Positions 24,210-34,200 of a stretch of DNA of 45,409 bases are shown piece by piece. The notes beneath the pieces were generated by a model. That model was not told the origin of the DNA and did not search any database. It saw only the letters and a list, made by a program, of their open reading frames with translations. The first letter of the stretch is position 1. Every line of letters begins with the position of its first letter. The translations under genes were made by a program, and so were the position numbers. The stretch spans positions 1 through 45,409 of the forward strand of contig JACAEG010000006.1 in NCBI GenBank assembly GCA_013388965.1, read 5' to 3'. This DNA comes from Pseudorhodoplanes sp. GTDB lineage: Bacteria > Pseudomonadota > Alphaproteobacteria > Rhizobiales > Xanthobacteraceae.

Positions 24210-25325
24210 ATGCGACTGGTGGGGCATTTCCGAAAGGCGATACGCAAGGCGTCCGACGCAGCGCTGCTGCTGCTCGTACTTCCCTCCCTGCTCGGGGCCT
24301 GCTCCCGCGAGGAGGAAAAGTTCGAACCGGAAATCCGCCCCGTGCGCGCGTTGAAGGTCGAGCGGCGCGACACCGGAATTCCGGTAACGCTGACCGGGCG
24401 CATCGCCGCGGAAGACGAGGTGTCGCTTGCCTTCCGCATTTCAGGCCGCATGACGAGAATGGATGCCAATGTCGGCGATCGGCTGACGCCCGGTCAGGTG
24501 ATCGCGCAGCTCGATCCGGTGAACGAGCAGAATGCGCTGCGCACCGCGCAGGCCAATCTCACCGCCGCGCAAGGGCAGTTGACGCAGGCGCGCAATCATT
24601 TCGAACGGCAGGACACGCTCCTCAAACAGGGCTGGACCACGCGGGTCAATCACGACCAGGCGGTGCAGGCCCTGCAGACTGCGGAATCTCAGGTCGAGGC
24701 CGCCGAAGCGCAGTTGAAGACGGCGCGGGACCTCGTCGGCTTCACCGAATTGAAGGCCGACGCGCCGGGCGTGGTCACCGCGATCGGGCCCCGCGCCGGC
24801 GAAGTGGTGCAGGTCGGGCAGATGATCGTGCGCGTCGCCCGCAAGGACGGCCGCGACGCGGTCTTCGACGTGCCTGCGCAGCTCATCCGCGCGGCACCCA
24901 GCGACCCGGCGATTACCGTATCGCTGAGCGACGATCCCAGGGTGACCGCGCGCGGCCGCGTGCGCGAGGTGGCGCCGCAGGCCAATCCGGTGACCCGCAC
25001 CTTCGAGGTCAAGGTTGGCCTGACCGACCCGCCGGAGGCCATGCGGCTGGGCGCGACGGTGGTCGGGCGCATGGAACTGGACGCCGTCTCCGTATTCGAG
25101 ATCCCGGCCAGCGCGCTGACACGCTCCAACCAGCAGCCCTCGGTCTGGGTTGTCGACCCGGCAAAGAACACGGTCTCGTTGCGCCATGTCGACGTGGTGC
25201 GCTTCGACCAGAACCAGGTCTCGATCGGTTACGGGCTCGAGAACGGCGACATCATCGTCACGGCCGGCGTGCAGGCGTTGCATCCCGGCCAGCAGGTGCG
25301 CCTGCTCGGAACGAGCGCACGATGA
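24210..25325 (+). CDS. RND efflux periplasmic adaptor lipoprotein (HlyD/AcrA family)
   Basis: A 371-residue membrane-fusion protein. The signal peptide ends in a lipobox, LLGAC (residues about 28-32), so it should be lipid-anchored. Order: barrel-sandwich half VTLTGRIAAEDEVSLAFRIS, a coiled-coil hairpin (about 105-165, rich in Gln/Ala/Leu), the second barrel half (ELKADAPGVVTAIGPRAGEV), then beta-barrel and membrane-proximal domains. It bridges the inner-membrane pump and an outer-membrane channel, which is not encoded here. GGGAG lies about ten bases upstream of the ATG. Its stop overlaps the pump start by ATGA. Confidence 0.92.
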   Translation: MRLVGHFRKAIRKASDAALLLLVLPSLLGACSREEEKFEPEIRPVRALKVERRDTGIPVTLTGRIAAEDEVSLAFRISGRMTRMDANVGDRLTPGQVIAQLDPVNEQNALRTAQANLTAAQGQLTQARNHFERQDTLLKQGWTTRVNHDQAVQALQTAESQVEAAEAQLKTARDLVGFTELKADAPGVVTAIGPRAGEVVQVGQMIVRVARKDGRDAVFDVPAQLIRAAPSDPAITVSLSDDPRVTARGRVREVAPQANPVTRTFEVKVGLTDPPEAMRLGATVVGRMELDAVSVFEIPASALTRSNQQPSVWVVDPAKNTVSLRHVDVVRFDQNQVSIGYGLENGDIIVTAGVQALHPGQQVRLLGTSAR

Positions 25326-28300
25326 GCTTCAATCTTTCCGAGTGGGCGCTCAAGAACCGCTCGATCACCATCTACCTGATGATCGTCGCGGTGCTCGCCG
25401 GCCTCGCCTCCTATTACCGGCTGGGCCGGGCGGAGGATCCGACCTTCATCATCAAGACGATGGTCGTCCAGGCGGCCTGGCCTGGCGCGACCGTCGAGGA
25501 GACGCTGAAGCAGGTCACCGAGCGGCTCGAACGCAAGCTGCAGGAGACGCCGCATCTCGATTACCTGCGCAGCTTCACGCGCGCGGGCGTCACCACCATC
25601 TTCGTCAATCTGCAAGGCTCCACGACCGCCGAACAGGTGTCCGATGTCTGGTACCATGTCCGCAAGAGCATCGGCGACATTCGCGGCACTCTGCCGGCGG
25701 GCATAATCGGTCCCGGCTTCAACGACGATTTCGGCGACACCTTCGGCATCATCTACGGTTTCACCGCCGACGGATTCACGCATCGCGAATTGCGCGACTA
25801 TGTCGAGAAGATCAGATCCGAGCTATTGCACGTGCCGGACGTGTCGAAGATCGAGATCCTCGGCGCGCAGGACGAGCGCATCTTCGTCGAGTTCTCCAAC
25901 AAGGACCTCGCCAATCTCGGCCTCGACCGGTCGACGCTGATCGGCGCGCTGCAGGCGCAGAACGTGGTGCAGCCGGCGGGCGCCGTGCAGACGGAAATCG
26001 AGACCCTGCAGATTCGCGTCTCCGGTGCGTTCCAGTCGGAGCAGGATGTCCGCAACATCAACTTCGTGGTGGGCGGCCGCATGCTGCGCCTGAGCGACAT
26101 CGCCAATGTGCGGCGCGGCTATGCCGATCCGCCGCAGCCGATGTTCCGCGTCAATGCCGAGCCTGCCATCGGGCTTGCGATCGCCATGCGCGAGGGCGGC
26201 GACATCCTCGCCCTCGGGAAAAATCTCAAGAAAGCGATGGCGCGGCTCAGCGCCGATCTGCCGATCGGGATCGAGCCGAAACTCGTCGCCGACCAGGCGG
26301 TGACGGTCGAGACCGCGATCTCGGAATTCATGGCGTCGCTCTGGCAGGCGGTAGCGATCATCCTGGGGGTCAGCTTCATCAGCCTCGGCGTGCGCCCCGG
26401 TCTCGTGATCGCGACTGCGATCCCGCTGACGCTTGCGGTCGTGTTCTCCGTCATGGAGATCGTCAATATCGACATGCAGCGCATCTCGCTCGGGGCGCTG
26501 ATCATCGCGCTCGCCCTGATGGTCGACGACGCCATGACCACGACCGATGCGATGCTGACACGGCTGGCGCAGGGCGACAGCAAGATAGAGGCCGCAACCT
26601 TCGCGTTCCGCACCTATGCCTTCGCGATGCTGGCAGGCACCCTCGTGACCATCGCGGGCTTCGTGCCGGTCGGTTTCGCGGCGAGCTCGGCGGGCGAATA
26701 TACCTTCTCGCTGTTTGCGGTCGTCGCCATCGCCCTGATCGTGTCCTGGTTCGTCGCGGTGATTTTCGCACCGCTGCTCGGCGTCGCGATCCTCTCGCCG
26801 CCGAAGCCCGGGAAAGTCTCCGAGCCGGGCCTTGTCTTCCGCGCCTACAAGGCGTTCCTGACGGGGGCCATCCGGTTGCGCTGGCTGACGATCGCCGTGA
26901 CGATCGGGATGTTCGTCGCCTCGTTTCTGGCCATGCCCTTGATACCCCGCCAATTCTTCCCTTCGTCCGACCGTCCGGAACTGCTTGTCGATCTCAGCCT
27001 GCCGCAGAATGCATCGATCTATGCGACCGAAGACCTCGCCAGGCGCTTCGATGCGGCGCTGAAGGACGACAGCGACATCGCGCGCTGGAGCACCTATGTC
27101 GGGCGCGGCGCCATCCGCTTCTATCTCCCGCTCAATGTGCAATTGCCGAACAACTTCTTCGCGCAGGCCGTGCTGGTGGCGAAGGATGTGGAGGCACGCG
27201 ACCGCCTGAAGGTGAGGCTGGAAAAGCTCCTTGCCGACCAGTTTCCAAGCGTGGTCGCGCGCGTCTATCCGCTCGAGCTCGGACCGCCGGTCGGCTGGCC
27301 GGTGCAGTACCGCGTCACCGGACCCGACATGTCCAGGGTTCGCGAATATTCGCTGCAGCTCGGCGAGCTGGTCGCCAGGAATCCGCAGGCCGTCAACATC
27401 AACTACGACTGGATGGAGCCGGCGCGGCAGCTTCGCATCCGCATCGACCAGGACGAGGCGAGGCTCCTCGGCCTGAGCTCGCAGGCGCTCGCCAATACGC
27501 TCAACACGGTGATCTCGGGCGTCTCGATCACGCAGGTGCGCGATGACATCTATCTCGTCGACGTGATCGTTCGCGCGACCGACGAGCAGCGCGTGTCGAT
27601 TTCGACCCTGCGCAACACCGCCATTCCCCTGCCCGGCGGCCGGACCGTGCCGCTCAGCCAGTTCGCGACCTTCGAATATGAGCAGGAATATCCGCTGGTG
27701 TGGCGGCGCGACCGGCTTCCGACGCTGACCGTGCATGCCGACCTGCGCCCGGGCATCCTGCCGGACACCGTTGTCTCCGCGCTTGCTCCGGAGATCGAGG
27801 CATTCTCGAAATCGCTCCCCGCAGGCTACCGTGTCGATGTCGGCGGCACGGTCGAGGAAAGCGCGAAATCGCAGGCCTCGGTCATTGCGGTGCTGCCCGC
27901 GATGCTGCTCATAATGTTCACGGTGCTGATCTTCCAGCTCCGGAGCTTCCAGAAGCTTATCATCGTCCTCAGCGTCGGCCCGCTGGGGCTGATCGGCGTG
28001 GTGCTTGCACTTCTCGCCTTCAACCGCCCGCTCGGCTTCGTCGCGATTCTCGGCACACTCGCGCTGCTCGGCATGATCACAAAGAACGCGGTGATTCTGC
28101 TCGGCCAGATCGACGCCGAGCGGGAGGCCGGCAAGGACATCCTCAACGCCGTGCTCGATGCCTCGAGCGCCCGCTTCCGCCCCATCATGCTGACGGCCAT
28201 CTCGACCGTGCTCGGCATGATCCCGATCGCGCCCACCGTGTTCTGGGGGCCGATGGCGTTCGCGATCATGGGCGGCCTGCTGGTGGCAACGATCCTGACG

Positions 28301-28384
28301 CTCGTCTTCCTGCCGACGCTCTACGTCACCTGGTTCAGCCTCACCGAGAAGAGGCCTGATGCGCCGGCCCCGAAACCGGCATGA
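25322..28384 (+). CDS. RND efflux pump permease (AcrB/MmpL-like HAE family)
   Basis: A 1020-residue proton-driven exporter of normal length. Proton-relay residues are present: D402-D403 in LMVDDAMTTTDAM (TM4) and K921 in GMITKNAVIL (TM10). The N-terminus, ALKNRSITIYLMIVAVLAG, is the first membrane helix, with periplasmic loops between TM1-TM2 and TM7-TM8. Sequences such as PGATVEETLKQVTERLERKL are typical of the HAE group. It exports hydrophobic compounds or metabolites with the upstream adaptor. Substrate specificity cannot be read from sequence. The gene is followed by a small exported protein whose earliest possible start overlaps it. Confidence 0.94.
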   Translation: MSFNLSEWALKNRSITIYLMIVAVLAGLASYYRLGRAEDPTFIIKTMVVQAAWPGATVEETLKQVTERLERKLQETPHLDYLRSFTRAGVTTIFVNLQGSTTAEQVSDVWYHVRKSIGDIRGTLPAGIIGPGFNDDFGDTFGIIYGFTADGFTHRELRDYVEKIRSELLHVPDVSKIEILGAQDERIFVEFSNKDLANLGLDRSTLIGALQAQNVVQPAGAVQTEIETLQIRVSGAFQSEQDVRNINFVVGGRMLRLSDIANVRRGYADPPQPMFRVNAEPAIGLAIAMREGGDILALGKNLKKAMARLSADLPIGIEPKLVADQAVTVETAISEFMASLWQAVAIILGVSFISLGVRPGLVIATAIPLTLAVVFSVMEIVNIDMQRISLGALIIALALMVDDAMTTTDAMLTRLAQGDSKIEAATFAFRTYAFAMLAGTLVTIAGFVPVGFAASSAGEYTFSLFAVVAIALIVSWFVAVIFAPLLGVAILSPPKPGKVSEPGLVFRAYKAFLTGAIRLRWLTIAVTIGMFVASFLAMPLIPRQFFPSSDRPELLVDLSLPQNASIYATEDLARRFDAALKDDSDIARWSTYVGRGAIRFYLPLNVQLPNNFFAQAVLVAKDVEARDRLKVRLEKLLADQFPSVVARVYPLELGPPVGWPVQYRVTGPDMSRVREYSLQLGELVARNPQAVNINYDWMEPARQLRIRIDQDEARLLGLSSQALANTLNTVISGVSITQVRDDIYLVDVIVRATDEQRVSISTLRNTAIPLPGGRTVPLSQFATFEYEQEYPLVWRRDRLPTLTVHADLRPGILPDTVVSALAPEIEAFSKSLPAGYRVDVGGTVEESAKSQASVIAVLPAMLLIMFTVLIFQLRSFQKLIIVLSVGPLGLIGVVLALLAFNRPLGFVAILGTLALLGMITKNAVILLGQIDAEREAGKDILNAVLDASSARFRPIMLTAISTVLGMIPIAPTVFWGPMAFAIMGGLLVATILTLVFLPTLYVTWFSLTEKRPDAPAPKPA

Positions 28385-28391
28385 GATCGCC

Positions 28392-28715
28392 ATGCGCCAT
28401 GCCGCCACCGCATTCCTGATAATGCTGTCGACCGCCACGGCGTTGCTCGTCATCGCTCCGGCGAGCAGCGATGCGCAGGTCTCCGCGAGACAGCGCGTCG
28501 ACCAGCGGCCGCTCGTGCCGCGCGCCCAGGCGCGGCGCGAGGCCGACCGTTCCAGCGCGCAGGTCTATGTGCCGGGCCACTGGGCATGGGACCGGCGCCG
28601 AAACCAGTATTCTTGGGTTGCCGGCCGCTGGGAGCGATACGATCGCAAGCATGCCTTCGTGGGTGCCGGCTGGACCTTCCGCAACGGGCAATGGACCTTC
28701 GGCCCCTCACGCTGA
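28392..28715 (+). CDS. Small exported protein with WxxGxW-type motifs
   Basis: A 107-residue protein from ATG 28392 (an earlier start at 28359 would overlap the pump gene). It has a clear signal peptide ending near residue 29 (ASSDAQ). The mature part carries repeated aromatic/glycine motifs: YVPGHWAWD, YSWVAGRWE and WTFRNGQWTF. These resemble the short YXWGXW/BcpO-related repeats found in proteobacterial periplasmic or outer-membrane proteins of unknown role. Its position after an RND pump suggests an envelope-stress or pump-associated role, which is inference. Only a weak GAGA precedes the start. Confidence 0.7.
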   Translation: MRHAATAFLIMLSTATALLVIAPASSDAQVSARQRVDQRPLVPRAQARREADRSSAQVYVPGHWAWDRRRNQYSWVAGRWERYDRKHAFVGAGWTFRNGQWTFGPSR

Positions 28716-28742
28716 GCGACCCCTGGCCGCTCGCATGCGCAA

Positions 28743-28766
28743 GGCTGCCTGCTTTCGCAGGAAGCC
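28743..28766 (+). terminator. Hairpin after the RND operon
   Basis: GGCT-g-CCTGC (28743-28752) pairs with GCAGG-a-AGCC (28757-28766) around a TTTC loop. It lies 28 bases after the stop of the WxxGxW protein and before the Mrp operon. A T-rich GATTTTGT follows about eight bases later, so it may end RND operon transcription. Confidence 0.4.
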
Positions 28767-28840
28767 GTCGCGTTGATTTTGTACGCTGCGAGACCTAACG
28801 TCTGCCCGATCGTGGCGCGCCGCGGAGGCTTGGCTGACAT

Positions 28841-29356
28841 ATGGCACCGAACACTCGCGCAAGGCGGTCCGCGTCGTTCGTCGGCCTCTGGCTGCTTCTG
28901 ACCCTCATCTGGTTTGCCGCCAGCTCGTCGCTGGCAATCGAGTCGATCATCACCGGCGCGGCCATTGCCGCAGTGCTGGCCCATCTGTTCGTACGACGCT
29001 TTCCGGCATGGACCGATGTCCGCCTGTCGCCCGAGCGCCTGATTCCCTTCTTTCGATATACCGGCGTATTTCTCGTCGAGATGGTGCGCGCCAATCTCAA
29101 CATGCTGCGGTATGTCTATGCACCGCGCATCGACATCAATCCGGGTATCGTCGAGGTCAGGACGCGGCTTAAAACTCCCGTCGGCCGGCTCGCGCTCGCC
29201 AGCTCCATTGCACTCACCCCGGGATCGCTGGTGGTCGGTCTGGAAGGCGACACACTGACGGTGCACTGGCTCGACGTGAAGACGACCGACGCCGAGGAAG
29301 CGACGCGCCTGATCGTCGGACCGTTCGAAACCGAACTGGAGAAAGCCTTTGGCTGA
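28841..29356 (+). CDS. mnhE: Na+/H+ antiporter subunit E (MrpE/MnhE)
   Basis: A 171-residue membrane protein of MrpE length and pattern. There are hydrophobic helices at about 13-50, then FFRYTGVFLVEMVRANLNML and RVYAPRIDINPGIVEVRT-like segments, and LALASSIALTPGSLVVGLEG, the most conserved MrpE stretch. It is an accessory subunit of the multi-subunit Mrp complex, which exchanges monovalent cations for protons. GGAGG lies 11 bases upstream of the ATG. It begins a six-to-seven gene operon and overlaps mnhF by eight bases. Confidence 0.9.
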   Translation: MAPNTRARRSASFVGLWLLLTLIWFAASSSLAIESIITGAAIAAVLAHLFVRRFPAWTDVRLSPERLIPFFRYTGVFLVEMVRANLNMLRYVYAPRIDINPGIVEVRTRLKTPVGRLALASSIALTPGSLVVGLEGDTLTVHWLDVKTTDAEEATRLIVGPFETELEKAFG

Positions 29357-29609
29357 TACGATCCTCCTCCTTGCAGGCGTCCTGATCTTCCTTGCCATCG
29401 TGTTCGCGGTCACTCGCCTGATCCTCGGACGCACGATCGTGGATCGCGTTGCCGCCGTCGACCTCCTGACCGTCATCTCGATCTCGATGATCGCTCTCTA
29501 CGCGCACATTGCCGACCGCTTCATCTACCTCGACGTGGCCCTCGTGTATGGTGTGCTCAGTTTCCTCGCAGTTGTCGCAACGGCGCGCTATCTGGAGCGG
29601 GGGCTGTAA
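29349..29609 (+). CDS. mnhF: Na+/H+ antiporter subunit F (MrpF/MnhF)
   Basis: An 86-residue protein with three membrane helices. The conserved stretch RTIVDRVAAVDLLTVI is the MrpF signature and is followed by DVALVYGVLSFLAVVATARY. The start is a TTG at 29349, overlapping the mnhE stop. It is an accessory subunit of the Mrp antiporter. Length is normal. Confidence 0.9.
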   Translation: MADTILLLAGVLIFLAIVFAVTRLILGRTIVDRVAAVDLLTVISISMIALYAHIADRFIYLDVALVYGVLSFLAVVATARYLERGL

Positions 29610-29612
29610 GCC

Positions 29613-29855
29613 ATGCTCGAAATGCTCGTCGTCCTGCTGTGCGGCAGCATCATCGCGAGCGCAGCTCTCGCGGTCCGCCTCGACAGCGTTCTTGCTGCGG
29701 CGGTGAGCGGCGGGCTCGCGACGCTTTTCGCCGCGGTCTGCTATGTACTGCTCGGCGCGCCTGACGTCGCAATGACCGAGGCATCCATAGGTTCCGGCCT
29801 GTCGACGCTCATCCTGCTCTATGCCATCCGCAGGACGACAGAGGCGAAGGAGTAA
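29613..29855 (+). CDS. MbhD-like (DUF4040) antiporter subunit
   Basis: An 80-residue three-helix membrane protein. The segment YVLLGAPDVAMTEASIGSGL with its Pro-Asp-Val-Ala-Met-Thr-Glu core is diagnostic of the MbhD/DUF4040 domain. That domain is normally the C-terminal part of MrpA and is a separate gene in membrane-bound hydrogenases and archaeal-type Mrp clusters. Here it stands alone, matching the absence of a full MrpA gene. It lies three bases after mnhF and three before mnhG. Confidence 0.82.
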   Translation: MLEMLVVLLCGSIIASAALAVRLDSVLAAAVSGGLATLFAAVCYVLLGAPDVAMTEASIGSGLSTLILLYAIRRTTEAKE

Positions 29856-29858
29856 GCC

Positions 29859-30194
29859 ATGAGCGAAGTGGCCGGAAGCATTCTCGTCCTGATCGGCGCA
29901 TTCTTCCACTTCTCGGCCGGGCTTGGCATGCTGCGCATGCCGGATGCCTTCACGCGCATGCAGGCCGGCACCAAGGCGTCGACGCTCGGCAACGCGCTCA
30001 TTCTGATCGGCATTGCCTTCTATCACCCTGGCTGGAGCCTCAAGCTCCTGATCCTGATCTATTTCGTGTTCATGACGAACCCGGTTTCGTCGCACGCGCT
30101 GGCGCGGGCGGCGCGCGCCATCCGCATCCCGATGGCCGGCCCCCCACCGCAGGCGCTTGCAAGCGCGCCCGCGGCAGCCCGAGACGGCGCATGA
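29859..30194 (+). CDS. mnhG: Na+/H+ antiporter subunit G (MrpG/MnhG)
   Basis: A 111-residue protein with three helices. The MrpG motif GLGMLRMPDAFTRMQAGTKA is clear and is followed by FVFMTNPVSSHALARAA. It has a proline/alanine-rich C-terminal tail of about 20 residues that is not part of the conserved core. The stop overlaps the next gene by four bases. Confidence 0.9.
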   Translation: MSEVAGSILVLIGAFFHFSAGLGMLRMPDAFTRMQAGTKASTLGNALILIGIAFYHPGWSLKLLILIYFVFMTNPVSSHALARAARAIRIPMAGPPPQALASAPAAARDGA

Positions 30195-30889
30195 TGCAGC
30201 GTCTGCCGTCCGCGATCGCTGTCCTCCTGCTGGCGCTCATCTTTGCGACCATCGCGATCGGCCATGCCGAACAGACGGTCCTGCGGCCGCTTGCGGAAAG
30301 CTATGTCCGGCTGGTGCCGCACGAACTCGGCGCGCCCAACGTGATCACCGGCATTCTCCTCACCTACCGCGCCTTCGACACGCTCGGCGAGGTCGCGGTG
30401 CTGTTCATGGTCGCAGCCGGCGTGGGTCTCGTGCTCAAGGAACCCGGCAAGGCCGGCGCGCGGTCCGCCTCAGATTCGGAAGCGGCGCAACCGGCATCCG
30501 AGATCGTGCGAACCGCCGCCCAGATTTTGGTGCCGCTCATTGCGATCTTTGCAGCCTATATCATCATGAACGGTCACATCTCCGCGGGTGGCGGGTTTCA
30601 GGGCGGGGCGGTCATCGCGTCGGCCGTGTTGCTGATGCTGCTCGCCGACCCGTCGCACAAGCTCAACTCCGTCTTTCTCAGCGTCACGGAATCCCTGGCG
30701 GGCGTCCTGTTCGTGCTCGTCGGCATTGCCGGCCTCATCTTCGCGGGCGGATTCCTCGACAACAGGGTCCTGCCGCTCGGCCAGTTCGGCGCGTTCTTCA
30801 GCGCCGGCGCGATTCCGTTATTGTCGGTCCTGTTGGGCGTCAAGGTCGGCTGCGAGCTGAGCGTGATCCTCGACCGCTTTCGAGCCTGA
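30191..30889 (+). CDS. mnhB: Fused MbhE-like and MrpB (MnhB) antiporter subunit
   Basis: A 232-residue protein. Residues 1-88 hold an MbhE-like part with NVITGILLTYRAFDTLGEVAV, which is the end of MrpA in canonical operons. After a charged linker (about 90-110), the MnhB domain follows with AAYIIMNGHISAGGGFQGGAVI. So the piece missing from MrpA is attached here to MrpB. It should sit in the membrane arm of the Mrp complex. It overlaps mnhG by ATGA. Confidence 0.85.
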   Translation: MMQRLPSAIAVLLLALIFATIAIGHAEQTVLRPLAESYVRLVPHELGAPNVITGILLTYRAFDTLGEVAVLFMVAAGVGLVLKEPGKAGARSASDSEAAQPASEIVRTAAQILVPLIAIFAAYIIMNGHISAGGGFQGGAVIASAVLLMLLADPSHKLNSVFLSVTESLAGVLFVLVGIAGLIFAGGFLDNRVLPLGQFGAFFSAGAIPLLSVLLGVKVGCELSVILDRFRA

Positions 30890-30908
30890 CCCGAAGGCGG
30901 AGCGGAGC

Positions 30909-31268
30909 ATGACGTCCACCGTCGTCCTGTCCACCGGACTCGTTGTCATGCTGATCGGCCTGTGGGGCGTGCTTGCGCATCGCAATATCCTGCGCATCAT
31001 CATTTCACTTTCGCTGATCGGTACCGGAACGCATATCCTGATCGTGGCGATCGGCTATGTGCGCAACGGCACGGCGCCGATCATCGACCGCGCGCTGACC
31101 GTCGCCGAGGCGCCCGCCCGCGCGGTGGATCCGGTGCCGTCGGCGCTGGTCGTGACCGCCATCGTGATCGGTCTCGCGGTGACGGCCATTCTCCTTGCCT
31201 ATGCCATCCGCCTGTACGAATCGAAGAAGACGCTTTCGATCGACGCCTTCAGGGATTCGAAATGGTAG
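30909..31268 (+). CDS. mnhC: Na+/H+ antiporter subunit C (MrpC/MnhC, NuoK-like)
   Basis: A 119-residue, three-helix NuoK-like subunit. Visible segments are LWGVLAHRNILRIIISLSLI and, after a loop with VDPVPSALVVTAIVIGLAVT, the third helix with the conserved PxxxALVxTAIVI pattern. GAAGGCGGAGCGGAGC precedes the ATG and includes a ribosome binding site. The stop overlaps the start of the fused MrpD gene by seven bases. Confidence 0.9.
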   Translation: MTSTVVLSTGLVVMLIGLWGVLAHRNILRIIISLSLIGTGTHILIVAIGYVRNGTAPIIDRALTVAEAPARAVDPVPSALVVTAIVIGLAVTAILLAYAIRLYESKKTLSIDAFRDSKW

Positions 31269-34200
31269 ACGCGCTGCTCCACCCGCTGAACATCTTCATC
31301 ATCGGGCTGGGTGGCGCCTTTCTGATTCCGCTGCTTTACAGGCTTGGAAGGGCCGCCATTGCCGCTGGCGTCGTTCTCGCACTCGCGGCCATGACGCTGC
31401 TTTCGGGCGTTGCGCTCTGGCGGCTGTCGCACGGCGCGGCGCCGATCGAAATCCTTACCGGCGGCGCCAGGCCGCCGCTCGCGATCAACCTCCGGCTCGG
31501 TCTGCCGGAAGCGATCTTCGCCTTCGGCGTCAACCTTTTCGCTCTGCTTGGCGTGCCTTACATCCTGCGCGAGAAATACGGCACGATCCTGCTCTACCTT
31601 CTGATCGTGATGGGCATCCAGGGCATGGTGATGACCCGCGATCTGTTCAATCTCTTCGTGTTTCTCGAGATCGTCTCGATCGCCACATACGGGCTGCTCA
31701 GTCTCCGGGACACGCCTGCGGCCCTGTCGGCGACCTTCAAATACCTCACGGCGACCGTCCTGGCGTCGAGCTTTTTCCTGCTTGGCACGATGCTGATCTA
31801 TGCCGTGACAGGGCTGCTCAATATCGACGATCTGATCGCAAGCCGCGCATCCATCGCCGGCCCGATCGGCTTCGCCGGCTTGATCTTCGTTCTGGCCTGC
31901 CTGCTTCTGGAGCTGAAGCCCTTTCCGGCGAACGGATGGGGACTCGATGTCTACGAGACCGCGCGCAGCGATGTGGCGGCCATGATCTCGGGCGGAGTGT
32001 CGGCGGGCGTGTTCTTCGCGCTGCTGAAGCTGCTGCCGCTGTTCGAGAGCCAGCTCACGCTGATCGCCACTCTGGGCGCGATCACGTTTGTTTGCTCCAA
32101 TCTGATCGGGCTTCGCCAGACCAGGACGCAGCGCCTGCTCGGCTATTCGTCGATCGGCCAGATGGCGCTGTTGACCCTGGCCGCATCCCTGCTCCACGGC
32201 CCCGGCGCAGAACGCATGACGCTGCTGGTGATCGGCGGGTTGTTCGTCAATCATCTGTTCGCCAAGGTCGGGCTGTTCTGGCTCGCGGGCCATGTCGGCG
32301 AGGCAAGATTGCGGGACTGGCCGGCGCTGGCCGGACGTCCGGGCGCGATCGCTGTTTTCGGCATTCTGATCGCCGCGATATCGGGCCTGCCGCCCTTCCC
32401 CGGCTTCTTCGCGAAGTGGCAACTCGTGATGACGCTGGCGTCGGACGGGCGCCTCGCCTGGATCGCCGTTATTCTGGTCGGATCGCTGCTCGAGGCGGCG
32501 TACATGTTCCGCTGGTTTGGTCGCTCCGTGCACGGCACGGCCGAAGCGCAAACCTCTGCAAAAGGTCCGGTCGGGTTGCTGCCGATCTGGGGCATGGCGA
32601 TCCTGCTCGTCGCCGGCGGATGCATCAGCGGCAGTCTCGCGGGGCTTGCTTCGCCCTGGATCGTTGCGCCGCTCGCCGCCGGCGCGGCCCTTTGCCTGCT
32701 CTGGAATCTGCCCGCGCGCATTCAAGGGATTATTGCGCTCGCCATTGTTCTGGTCGGAGGACTCTGGCTGGTCCGGGACCTGTCCGGCCTGAACCGGCTG
32801 TTCGCCGTCATCCTGCTCGCGGGCGGCCTCGTGGTCTCGATCGGCTGCCTGTACCGGGCGGACCCGCGCCCGGGCTTCTATCCGCTGCTCGCCGTGATGC
32901 TGCTGTCGCTGCCTGCGCTCCCGCGCACAACGACGAATCTCGAGTTTTTCTTCGTCTGGGAATTGATCACGCTCTCCTCGTATTTTCTGATCCTGCTTCG
33001 GCGCGAGGCAAGGCCATACGCGCTCCGCTACCTGCTTTTCTCGCTCGTCGCAGCGTTCTTTCTTCTCGCGGGGTTCGCGATGATGCAGGCGCTGACCGGG
33101 ATTTCATCGCTTGCGGCATTTCGCGCCGCGGGCCCCGACGCCGCGCCGGTCTTCATCCTGCTGGCGATCGGATTTCTGATCAAAGCGGGCGCCGTCGGCG
33201 TCCATGTCTGGCTGCCGGGCGCCTATGCGGAAGCGGATGACGATGTCTCCGCCTTGCTGTCGGCGGTCATCAGCAAGGCGGCGATATTCGGTCTGCTGGT
33301 CGGGACCTATGTCGCCATCCGCTCCGAATTGGGCCTGGACCTTGCCCGGCTTCTCGGCTGGATCGGAATGCTCACCACGCTTGTGGCCGCGATGCTGGCG
33401 GTGCGCCAGGACGACATCAAGCGCATGCTGGCCTATTCGAGCATGAGCCAGCTCGGCTACATCGTTGCGGCCATCGCGCTGATGAGCCATCTCGGCTGGG
33501 TCACGGCGCTCTATCTCGTCGCCAATCACCTCATGGTGAAAGGCATCCTGTTCCTTGCGGCCGCCGTCATCATCCTGCGCACCGGCACACGCATGCTGTC
33601 CGGTCTCGGGGGGCTCGCGCGCCCGATGCCGCTGACTTTCGCGGCTGCCGCCATCGCCATCGTTGCGATGTCCGGGCTCCCGCCCCTGGCGGGCTTTGGC
33701 GGCAAATGGCTGCTTCTGAGCGCCATGATCGAGAAGGGCTGGTACGGACCCGCTCTGATGACTCTGCTCGCGACCTTTGTCGGCCTGATCTACATGGCGC
33801 GCTTCATGCAGACGATTTTCTTCGGCGCGCGCGGCGCGGCGACCGCCACTGCCGGAGAAGCGCCGATCGCGATTCTGGTCTCTCAGTATCTGCTGATCGC
33901 CGGCATCCTGATCATGTCGTTCTTCCCGATACTCCTGATCGAGCCGGTCTCGAAGGCGATCGACCCGCAATTCGCCTCGACGCTCGTCTGGCAGGGAATG
34001 TCCCTCGAATTGATCTACGCAACCTGGAATCCCGTCCCGACCATGACATTCGCGGTGGCCGTCTCGATACTGCTGCTGGGATTGTTCCTGCTGATGCAGC
34101 GCTCCGGCCATGTCGGCATGGGCGCAAGGGGGACAAGCTTCTACGAGTTCTCCGGTTCGATATTTGCGGCGCTCACGCCGCCTCTGGCCATCCGGTTTTG

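Noticed and set aside
25823-28453. 876-residue open frame on the minus strand opposite the RND pump
   Set aside because: Arg/Asp/His/Glu-rich shadow of a high-GC gene; the plus strand encodes an intact AcrB-type pump with all motifs.
31199-32725. 508-residue minus-strand frame opposite the fused MrpD gene
   Set aside because: Hydrophilic, His/Arg/Gln-rich complement of a membrane-protein gene, with no domain.
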